A DNA stretch of 34,933 bases from Nemertoderma westbladi (Eukaryota > Xenacoelomorpha > Nemertodermatida > Nemertodermatidae). Location of the stretch: contig JAUCBJ010000257.1 in NCBI GenBank assembly GCA_032718475.1, forward strand, positions 1 to 34,933, read 5' to 3'. Position numbers and translations under genes: made by a program. Numbering within the stretch: the first letter of the stretch is position 1; each line of letters starts with the position of its first letter. The notes under the pieces were generated by a model. That model did not search any database, had not been told where the DNA came from, and saw nothing but the letters and a program-made list of their open reading frames with translations. This document shows, one piece after another, positions 20,691 through 31,189 of this stretch.

Positions 20691-23600
20691 ACTAATGTAA
20701 ATGTAATGAAAAATGTAAATCTAAATTCAGTATGTAGTTATGGACATATTGTAAACACTATAAATGGGGAATTAGCGCGAGTGAAGCGAGCGGAAAATTT
20801 TTGAAGTTTTTTAACATAAAAAATGTAAATCTAAATGCAGTATGTAGCTATTGACATATTGTAAACACTATAAATGGGGAATTAGCGCGACTGAAGCGAG
20901 CTGAAATTTTTTTAAGTTTTTTAAAATTAAAAATGTAAATCTAAATGCAGTATGTAGTTATTGACGTATTGTAACACTATAAATGGGGAATTAGCGCGAG
21001 CGAAGAGAGCGGAAAATTTTTTAAGTTTTTTAACATAAAAAATGAAAATCTAAATGCAATATATACTGTAGTTGTTGACATATTGTAAACACTATAAATG
21101 GTATTGAGCATGAGCGAAGCGAGCGGAAAATTTTTTCAGTTTTTTAACATAAAAAATGTAAATCTAAATGCAGTATGTAGTTATTGACAAATTGTAAACA
21201 CTATAAATGGGGATGTAGCGCGAGCGAAGCAAGCGGAAAATTTTTTCAGTTTTTTTTAACAAAAAAAATGTAAATCTAAATGCAATATATAGTTGTTGAC
21301 ATATTGTAAACACTATAAATGGTATTGAGCATGAGCGAAGCGAGCGGAAAATGTTTTCAGTTTTTTAACATATAAAATGTAAATCTAAATGCAGTATGTA
21401 GTTATTGACAAATTGTAAATACTATAAATGGGGATGTAGCGCGAGCGAAGCGAGCGGAAATTTTTTTTCAGTTTTTTAACATAAAAAATGTAAATCTAAA
21501 TGCAGTATGTAGTTATTGACATATTGTAAACACTATAAATGGGGATTGAGCGCGAGCGAAGCGAGCGGAAAATGTTTTCAGTTTTTTAACATAAAAAATG
21601 TAAATCTAAATGCAGTATGTAGTTATTGACAAATTGTAAACACTATAAACGGGGATGTAGCGCGAGCGAAGCGAGCGGAAAATTTTTTTACATTTTTTAA
21701 CATAAAAATGTAAATCTAAATGCAATATATAGTTGTTGACATATAAATGCAGTATGTAGTTATTGACATATTGTAAACACTATAAATGGGGATGTAGTGA
21801 GATATAATGGGAAAATTTTTTCAGTTTTTTAACATAAAAAATGTAAATCTAAATGCAGTATGTAGTTATGGACATATTGTAAACACTATAAATGGGGATT
21901 GAGCGCGAGCGAAGCAAGCCGAAAATTTTTTCAGTTTTTTTTAACAAAAAAAATGTAAATCTAAATGCAGTATGTAGTTATGGACATATTGTAAACACTA
22001 TAAATGGGGATTGAGCGCGAGCGAAGCAAGCCGAAAATTTTTTCAGTTTTTTTTAACAAAAAAAATGTAAATCTAAATGCAATATATAGTTGTTGACATA
22101 TTGTAAACACTATAAATGGTATTGAGCATGAGCGAAGCGAGCGGAAAATGTTTTCAGTTTTTTAACATATAAAATGTAAATCTAAATGCAGTATGTAGTT
22201 ATTGACAAATTGTAAATACTATAAATGGGGATGTAGCGCGAGCGAAGCGAGCGGAAATTTTTTTTCAGTTTTTTAACATAAAAAATGTAAATCTAAATGC
22301 AGTATTTAGTTATTGACATATTGTAAACACTATAAATGGGGAATGAGCGCGAGCGAAGCGAGCGGAAAATTTTTTCACCTTTTTAACATAAAAAATGTAA
22401 ATCTAAATGCAGTATGTAGTTATTGACAAATTGTAAACACTATAAACGGGGATGTAGCGCGAGCGAAGCGAGCGGAAAATTTTTTTACATTTTTTAACAT
22501 AAAAAATGTAAATCTAAATGCAATATATAGTTGTTGACATATAAATGCAGTATGTAGTTATTGACATATTGTAAACACTATAAATGGGGATGTAGTGAGA
22601 TATAATGGGAAAATTTTTTCAGTTTTTTAACATAAAAAATGTAAATCTAAATGCAGTATGTAGTTATTGACTTATTGACATATTGTAAACACTATAAATG
22701 GGGAATGAGCGCGAGCGAAGCGAGCGGAAAATTTTTTCAGCTTTTTAACATAAAAAATGTAAATCTAAATGCAGTATGTAGTTATGGACATATTGTAAAC
22801 ACTATAAATGGGGATTGAGCGCGAGCGAAGCGAGCCGAAAATGTTTTCAGTTTTTTTTAACAAAAAAAATGTAAATCTAAATGCAGTATGTAGTTATTGA
22901 CAAATTGTAAACACTATAAATGGGGATGTAGCGCGAGCGAAGCAAGCGGAAAATTTTTTCAGTTTTTTTTAACAAAAAAAATGTAAATCTAAATGCAATA
23001 TATAGTTGTTGACATATTGTAAACACTATAAATGGTATTGAGCATGAGCGAAGCGAGCGGAAAATGTTTTCAGTTTTTTAACATATAAAATGTAAATCTA
23101 AATGCAGTATGTAGTTATTGACAAATTGTAAATACTATAAAAGGGGATGTAGCGCGAGCGAAGCGAGCGGAATTTTTTTTTCAGTTTTTTAACATAAAAA
23201 ATGTAAATCTAAATGCAGTATGTAGTTATTGACATATTGTAAACACTATAAATGGGGATTGAGCGCGAGCGAAGCGAGCGGAAAATGTTTTCAGTTTTTT
23301 AACATAAAAAATGTAAATCTAAATGCAGTATGTAGTTATTGACAAATTGTAAACACTATAAACGGGGATGTAGCGCGAGCGATGCGAGCGGAAAATTTTT
23401 TTACATTTTTTAACATAAAAAATGTAAATCTAAATGCAATATATAGTTGTTGACATATAAATGCAGTATGTAGTTATTGACATATTGTAAACACTATAAA
23501 TGGGGATGTAGTGAGATATAATGGGAAAATTTTTTTCAGTTTTTTAACATAAAAAATGTAAATCTAAATGCAGTATGTAGTTATTGACTTATTGACATAT

Positions 23601-26600
23601 TGTAAACACTATAAATGGGGAATGAGCGCGAGCGAAGCGAGCGGAAAATTTTTTCAGCTTTTTAACATAAAAAATGTAAATCTAAATGCAGTATGTAGTT
23701 ATGGACATATTGTAAACACTATAAATGGGGATTGAGCGCGAGCGAAGCGAGCCGAAAATTTTTTCAGTTTTTTTTAACAAAAAAAATGTAAATCTAAATG
23801 CAGTATGTAGTTATTGACATATTGTAAACACTATAAATGGGGAATGAGCGCGATCGAAGCGAGCGGAAAATTTTTTCAGTTTTTTAACATAAAAAATGTA
23901 AATGTAAATGCAGCATGTAGTTATTGACATATTGTAAACACTATAAATGGGGAATGCGCGCGAGCGAAGCGAGCGGAAAATTTTTCAGTTTTTTAACATA
24001 AAGAATGTAAATCTAAATGCAGTATGTAGTTATTGACATATTGTAAACACTATAAATGGGGAATGAGCGCGAGCGAAGCGAGCGGAAAATTTTTTCAGCT
24101 TTTTAACATAAAAAATGTAAATCTAAATGCAGTATGTAGTTATGGACATATTGTAAACACTATAAATGGGGATTGAGCGCGAGCGAAGCGAGCCGAAAAT
24201 TTTTTCAGTTTTTTTTAACAAAAAAATGTAAATCTAAATGCAATATATAGTTGTTGACATATTGTAAACACTATAAATGGTATTGAGCATGAGCGAAGCG
24301 AGCGGAAAATGTTTTCAGTTTTTTAACATATAAAATGTAAATCTAAATGCAGTATGTAGTTATTGACAAGTTGTAAATACTATAAATGGGGATGTAGCGC
24401 GAGCGAAGCGAGCGGAAAATTTTTTTCAGTTTTTTAACATAAAAAATGTAAATCTAAATGCAGTATGTAGTTATTGACATATTGTAAACACTATAAATGG
24501 GGATTGAGCGCGAGCGAAGCGAGCGGAAAATGTTTTCAGTTTTTTAACATAAAAAATGTAAGTCTAAATGCAGTATGTAGTTATTGACAAATTGTAAACA
24601 CTATAAACGGGGATGAAGCGCGAGCGAAGCGAGCGGAAAATTTTTTTACATTTTTTAACATAAAAAATGTAAATCTAAATGCAGTATGTATTTATTGACA
24701 TATTGTAAACACTATAAATGGGGAATGAGCGCGATCGAAGCGAGCGGAAAATTTTTTCAGTTTTTTAACATAAAAAATGTAAATGTAAATGCAGCATGTA
24801 GTTATTGACATATTGTAAACACTATAAATGGGGAATGAGCGCGAGCGAAGCGAGCGGAAAATTTTTCAGTTTTTTAACATAAAGAATGTAAATCTAAATG
24901 CAGTATGTAGTTATTGACATATTGTAAACACTATAAATGGGGAATGAGCGCGAGCGAAGCGAGCGGAAAATTTTTTCAGCTTTTTAACATAAAAAATGTA
25001 AATCTAAATGCAGTATGTAGTTATGGACATATTGTAAACACTATAAATGGGGATTGAGCGCGAGCGAAGCGAGCCGAAAATTTTTTCAGTTTTTTTTAAC
25101 AAAAAAATGTAAATCTAAATGCAATATATAGTTGTTGACATATTGTAAACACTATAAATGGGGAATGAGCGCGATCGAAGCGAGCGGAAAATTTTTTCAG
25201 TTTTTTAACATAAAAAATGTAAATGTAAATGCAGCATGTAGTTATTGACATATTGTAAACACTATAAATGGGGAATGAGCGCGAGCGAAGCGAGCGGAAA
25301 ATTTTTCAGTTTTTTAACATAAAGAATGTAAATCTAAATGCAGTATGTAGTTATTGACAAATTGTAAACACTATAAACGGGGATGTAGCGCGAGCGAAGC
25401 GAGCGGAAAATTTTTTTACATTTTTTAACATAAAAAATGTAAATCTAAATGCAATATATAGTTGTTGACATATAAATGCAGTATGTAGTTATTGACATAT
25501 TGTAAACACTATAAATGGGGATGTAGTGAGATATAATGGGAAAATTTTTTCAGTTTTTTAACATAAAAAATGTAAATCTAAATGCAGTATGTAGTTATTG
25601 ACTTATTGACATATTGTAAACACTATAAATGGGGAATGAGCGCGAGCGAAGCGAGCGGAAAATTTTTTCAGCTTTTTAACATAAAAAATGTAAATCTAAA
25701 TGCAGTATGTAGTTATGGACATATTGTAAACACTATAAATGGGGATTGAGCGCGAGCGAAGCGAGCCGAAAATGTTTTCAGTTTTTTTTAACAAAAAAAA
25801 TGTAAATCTAAATGCAGTATGTAGTTATTGACAAATTGTAAACACTATAAATGGGGATGTAGCGCGAGCGAAGCAAGCGGAAAATTTTTTCAGTTTTTTT
25901 TAACAAAAAAAATGTAAATCTAAATGCAATATATAGTTGTTGACATATTGTAAACACTATAAATGGTATTGAGCATGAGCGAAGCGAGCGGAAAATGTTT
26001 TCAGTTTTTTAACATATAAAATGTAAATCTAAATGCAGTATGTAGTTATTGACATATTGTAAACACTATAAATGGGGATTGAGCGCGAGCGAAGCGAGCG
26101 GAAAATGTTTTCAGTTTTTTAACATAAAAAATGTAAGTCTAAATGCAGTATGTAGTTATTGACAAATTGTAAACACTATAAACGGGGATGAAGCGCGAGC
26201 GAAGCGAGCGGAAAATGTTTTCAGTTTTTTAACATAAAAAATGTAAATCTAAATGCAGTATGTAGTTATTGACATATTGTAAACACTATAAACGGGGATG
26301 TAGCGCGAGCGAAGCGAGCGGAAAATTTTTTCAGTTTTTTAACATAAAAAATGTAAATCTAAATGCAGTATGTAGTTATTGACATATTGTAAACACTATA
26401 AATGGGGAATGAGCGCGAGCGAAGCGAGCGGAAAATTTTTTCAGCTTTTTAACATAAAAAATGTAAATCTAAATGCAGTATGTAGTTATGGACATATTGT
26501 AAACACTATAAATGGGGATTGAGCGCGAGCGAAGCAAGCCGAAAATTTTTTCAGTTTTTTTTAACAAAAAAAATGTAAATCTAAATGCAATATATAGTTG

Positions 26601-26945
26601 TTGACATATTGTAAACACTATAAATGGTATTGAGCATGAGCGAAGCGAGCGGAAAATGTTTTCAGTTTTTTAACATAAAAAATGTAAATCTAAAAGCAAT
26701 ATGTAGTTGTTGACATATTGTAAACACTATAAATGGGGATTGAGCGCGAGCGAAGCGAGCGGAAAATGTTTTCAGTTTTTTAACATGCAGTATGTAGTTA
26801 TTGACAAATTGTAAACACTATAAACGGGGATGTAGCGCGAGCGAAGCGAGCGGAAAATTTTTTCAGTTTTTTAACATAAAATGTAAATCTAAATGCAGTA
26901 TGTAGTTATTGACATATTGTAAACACTATAAATGGGGATTTAGCA
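20691..26945. repeat. Satellite array, about 55 monomers of roughly 110 bp
   Basis: Each monomer has an AT-rich part (AAATGTAAATCTAAATGCAG, then GTAGTTATTGACATATTG and AACACTATAAATGGGGA), a CpG-rich box GCGCGAGCGAAGCGAGCGG, and a T-rich tail (TTTTTTCAGTTTTTTAACAT). Successive boxes are typically 108-112 bases apart. Several variants recur: CATGAG-box monomers (near 21108, 21328, 22126, 23041, 24287, 25975, 26636), monomers with GTGAGATATAATGGG in place of the box (21792, 22592, 23512, 25525), and GATCGAAG-box monomers (23852, 24733, 25173). Blocks of several monomers recur in the same order, giving a higher-order structure. No gene is present. Confidence 0.95.
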
Positions 26946-27538
26946 GGGGGGCAGTAACCCAGGGGTTTTAGTTTTTGGGGCTCCGGTCGCTCCGCTCCCT
27001 CCGCCAACTGACTGTATATTTGATTAAGCCTCGTTCCTGGTCCAAACTAAATTTTAACCAAAAAAAATTTTAAAATTCATTTTAGTGACTCGAATTTCAT
27101 CCCCTTATAGGTAATTAATGATTCTGAGCACTTTTCATCTGGAGACTTTTTCATCAAAATCAATTCTTCATGGTGAAAATTGAGATTTAAAATTTTTCAT
27201 TTTTGACGATGGCACTTTTCGATCGACGCGAGGTACATTTGAAAAATTTTCATATCTCTGCAACCGCTGGGTCTTTTTCAAAAATTTAAAAACTGGCGTG
27301 TAGCCCGTCGCGAATCATTAAGATTCCAATGTTTAAATCACTCCAATCGTGTACAGCCAGGCCTAGGTACCGGTACAAAGACCCGTTTTGGCATACCCAC
27401 GTTTCGAAGGCTATATCTCGAAAAATATCGACGCTACGAAAAATCCAAATACATGGTTGGAAGCGCATTGAAGAGGCGAATATTATTGCCGTTGAAAGTT
27501 TTTTCATAGCCCTCACGGTTCTCGACTTATTCGGCAAT

Positions 27539-28029
27539 GATCTTTGAAGATCCGGTTTTTTTTTGGTAAAGTCTGATTTCCGGAGCAGCTGTCATCCGCA
27601 ACGTGGAACGCGATGCGTGGTTGGATGCGCGCGACCTTTCTAAACATTCATTTAATTTAAAAAAAATTACCGAACGAGTCATCATAGGGTGATCTTTAAA
27701 GATCATATGTCAGACTTTGGATCTTTGTATCTCCGGTACGGGTAGGCCTATCGAGTTGAAATTTCTTTTAATCAACTCGCAACAATCCAGTCAACAATTT
27801 CTATTAAGAAAATTAAGTCCCAAATAGCTTTAAAGTTAAAGATCATTTATGATCTTTTCGACGATCGTGATCTTGGTCAAGAATTAATTTTGAGAAATTG
27901 GGCTTCCGGCTACCCCCCACAATTCGGGGACGAGAAAGACGATGGGCTACACCATTTTCAGATGTGGAAACTCCTTCTCTGTCCGATTCGCGATCAAACA
28001 CGATCTTCATGATCTTTTACTGATCGCGG
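27539..28029. other. Cluster of GATC-centred palindromes, copy 1
   Basis: Thirteen GATC sites in about 490 bases, against about two expected by chance. They include a perfect 16-bp palindrome TGATCTTTAAAGATCA (27690-27705), 9-bp arms around TT in AAAGATCATTTATGATCTTT (27838-27857), GATCTT/AAGATC arms (27539-27552), and a CGCGATCA/TGATCGCG pair (27991-28028). The same cluster lies in the other units from about 29654, 31784 and 33914. Confidence 0.85.
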
Positions 28030-28925
28030 ACGAAATTTTTGTCGGCGTATACCCAAAAAGACTTTTTGGGGGGTTTGGACCTTGCTCTTTCGAACTGCGT
28101 TGGCCCCTTGTTCACTAGTTGCGCGGTTCTCTCGCAAAAATGCTTTAAAAATTTCTACTCCGAAAAATGGGAAAAAACGGGTCAAAATGGACCCAGCGGG
28201 TTACCCGTCGGCCGGATCGGTCCAAAAAATTTGTTTTGGACTATTGAGCCGATTCTGGGGGGGGGTCTAGGAACATCTTATTGGTGGTTCTTGCTTACTT
28301 CTCGAGATAGCCTTCATCTCTGAAAATTCTGTATCCCTAAAGAGCTAACGCAAGACTAGGGTGGCCGTCTTCGACTTTGTCTTCGTCTTTGTGGCCGTTT
28401 TAGATTTAATAGTGCTGCGCACCTGCGAACACTCCGTTTTTGGGCCAATACATCCAGGGAAAAAACTAGGGGCACTCTTTATAGCCGAGTGGGGCACTTA
28501 TAAGTCACAGACGTATGGCGTCGCCGTGCAGTAGGACCCCACCAGGGGGTATACTACCAGAGGGTCGTATAGTAAAGTGTTAGTAAAACAGGGAGTACAA
28601 CAGCAGGCTGAGGAGGAGGACAGGTTGGGGGGCATATTATGACACCCCCGCCATTGCTGGCGAAAATAGATTTCTTCTTGTGAAATTCTGTAAGCCCATC
28701 ACATTGTATACTTTTTGTCAAAGGTTTAATGTTGTAAATATATGCAACTATGTAACAAACACTCACCCAAGTAGTTGTATATGTGACTTTAATATTATTA
28801 ACAATTTATTTTTTGCGAAAAGTATTATGAGTTGTAAGAATGGAAAATATTGATATGACGCTGTAGGAAATTATCGTAAGCTTAAATGAACATGTAGTTA
28901 ATAATATTGTAGGTAAAATCCGCGC

Positions 28926-28947
28926 GGGGGGGGGGGGGGGGGGGGGG
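28926..28947 (+). repeat. Poly-G run (22 G) in 2.1-kb unit 1
   Basis: Directly precedes the CG-box module. Homologous runs are 20 G at 31054-31073 and only 6 G at 33199-33204. Confidence 0.95.
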
Positions 28948-29003
28948 CGCGAGCGAAGCGAGCGAAAAATTTTTTACTTTTTTTTTAACGTAAATTGTAA
29001 AAT
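28947..29003 (+). repeat. Module shared with the 110-bp satellite, unit 1
   Basis: GCGCGAGCGAAGCGAGCG, then AAAAATTTTTTAC, a T-run, AACGTAAA and TGTAAAA. This matches the satellite's box plus tail in the same order and orientation, with few changes. Homologous copies are at about 31073-31128 and 33204-33260. Confidence 0.85.
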
Positions 29004-29060
29004 TCTAGAACCACCGAACCTACCAACCCATTTATATAATCCCCCCCCATCCCCCCCAAG

Positions 29061-31189
29061 GGGGGGCAGTAACCCAGGGGTTTTAGTTTTGGGGGCTCCG
29101 GTCGCTCCGCTCCCTCCGCCAACTGACTGTATATTAGATTAAGCCTCATTCCTGGTCCAAACTAAATTTTAACCAAAAAAAATTTTAAAATTCATTTTAG
29201 TGACTCGAATTTCATCCCCTTATAGGTAATTAATGATTCTGAGCACTTTTCATCTGGAGACTTTTTCATCAAAATCAATTCTTCATGGTGAAAATTGAGA
29301 TTTAAAATTTTTCATTTTTGACGATGGCACTTTTCGATCGACGCGAGGTACATTTGAAAAATTTTCATATCTCTGCAACCGCTGGGTCTTTTTCAGAAAT
29401 TTAAAAACTGGCGTGTAGCCCGTCGCGAATCATTAAGATTCCAATGTTTAAATCACTCCAATCGTGTACAGCCAGGCCTAGGTACCGGTACAAAGACCCG
29501 TTTTGGCATACCCACGTTTCGAAGGCTATATCTCGAAAAATATCGACGCTACGAAAAATTCAAATACATGGTTGGAAGCGCATTGAAGAGGCGAATATTA
29601 TTGCCGTTGAAAGTTTTTTCATAGCCCTCACGGTTCTCGACTTATTCGGCAATGATCTTTGAAGATCCGGTTTTTTTTTGGTAAAGTCTGATTTCCGGAG
29701 CAGCTGTCATCCGCAACGTGGAACGCGATGCGTGGTTGGATGCGCGCGACCTTTCTAAACATTCATTTAATTTAAAAAAAATTACCGACCGAGTCATCAT
29801 AGGGTGATCTTTAAAGATCATATGTCAGACTTTGGATCTTCGTAACTCCGGTACGGGTAGGCCTATCGAGTTGAAATTTCTTTTAATCAACTCGCAACAG
29901 TCCAGTCAACAATTTCTATTAAGAAAATTAAGTCCCAAATAGCTTTAAAGTTAAAGATCATTTATGATCTTTTCGACGATCGTGATCTTGGTCAAGAATT
30001 AATTTTGAGAAATTGGGCTTCCGGCTACCCCACACAATTCGGGGACGAGAAAGACGATGGGCTACACCATTTTCAGATGTGGAAAATCCTTCTCTGTCCG
30101 ATTCGCGATCAAACACGATCTTCATGATCTTTTACTGATCGCGGAGAAAATTTTTGTCGGCGTATACCCAAAAAGACTTTTTGGGGGGTTTGGACCTTGC
30201 TCTTTCGAACTGCGTTGGCCCCTTGTTCACTAGTTGCGCGGTTCTCTCGCAAAAATGCTTTAAAAATTTCTACTCCGAAAAATGGGAAAAAACGGGTCAA
30301 AATGGACCCAGCGGGTTACCCGTCGCCCGGATCGCTCCAAAAAATTTGTTTTGGACTATTCAGTCGATTCTGGGGGGGGGTCTAGGAACATCTTGTTGGT
30401 GGTTCTTGCTTACTTTCTGAGATAGCCTTCATCTCTGAAAATTCTGTATCCCTAAAGAGCTAACGCAAGACTAGGGTGGCCGTCTTCGACTTTGTCTTCG
30501 TCTTTGTGGCCGTTTTAGATTTAATAGTGCTGCGCACCTGCGAACACTCCGTTTTTGGGCCAATACATCCAGGGAAAAAACTAGGGCACTCTTTATAGCC
30601 GAGTGGGGCACTTGTAGTCACAGACGTATGGCGTACAGCAGTAGGACCCCACCAGGGGGTATACTACCAGAGGGTCGTATAGTAAAGTGTTAGTAAAACA
30701 GGGAGTCCAACAGCAGGCTGAGGAGGACAGGTTGGGGGGCATATTATGACACCCCCGCCATTGCTGGCGAGAATACAGCCATTGCTGGCGAGAATAGATT
30801 TCTTATTGTGAATTTCTGTAAGCCCATCACATAGTATACTTTTTGTCAAAGGTTTAATGTTGTAAATATATGCAACTATGTTACAAACACTCACCCAAGT
30901 AGTTGTATATGTGACTTGAATATTATTAAAAATTTATTTTTTGTGAAAAGTATTATGAGTTATAAGGGTGGAAAATATTTATATGACGCTGTTGGAAATT
31001 ATCGTAAGCTTCGATTTACATGTAGTTAATAAAAGTGTAGGTAAAATCCGCGCGGGGGGGGGGGGGGGGGGGGCGCGAGCGAAGCGAGGGAAAAATTTTT
31101 TTACTTTTTTTTTTACGTAAATTGTAAAATTCTAGAACCACCGAACCTACCAACCCATTTATATAGTCCCCCCCCCCATCCCCCCCAAG
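29061..31189. repeat. 2.1-kb tandem unit, copy 2
   Basis: 2,129 bases, same order as copy 1. It carries a private local duplication of about 20 bases around 30768-30795 (CCATTGCTGGCGAGAATA twice). Scattered base differences from copy 1 indicate an older duplication than that of the 5-kb array. Confidence 0.94.

Larger units (their letters stand above)
26946..29060. repeat. 2.1-kb tandem unit, copy 1
   Basis: Begins GGGGGGCAGTAACCCAGGGG directly after the satellite and runs 2,115 bases to the next such start. In order it holds a CG-rich word (about 26986-27005), AT-rich DNA, a GATC-palindrome cluster (27539-28029), a stretch with open but unrecognised frames, a 22-G run (28926-28947), the module shared with the satellite (about 28947-29003), and C-runs at the junction. 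Open frames on either strand differ between copies (starts lost, frames cut) and none is recognised, so no gene is called. Confidence 0.94.

Noticed and set aside
20691-26945. CRISPR-like array
   Set aside because: The repeats make up the whole period with no unique spacers, the surroundings are eukaryotic, and no cas genes are present. It is a satellite.
27286-28323. Possible small genes in the 2.1-kb unit (72 to 94 codon frames on both strands)
   Set aside because: Starts and lengths change between the four copies (for example ATG to CTG in copy 3), both strands are open about equally, and no domain is recognised.
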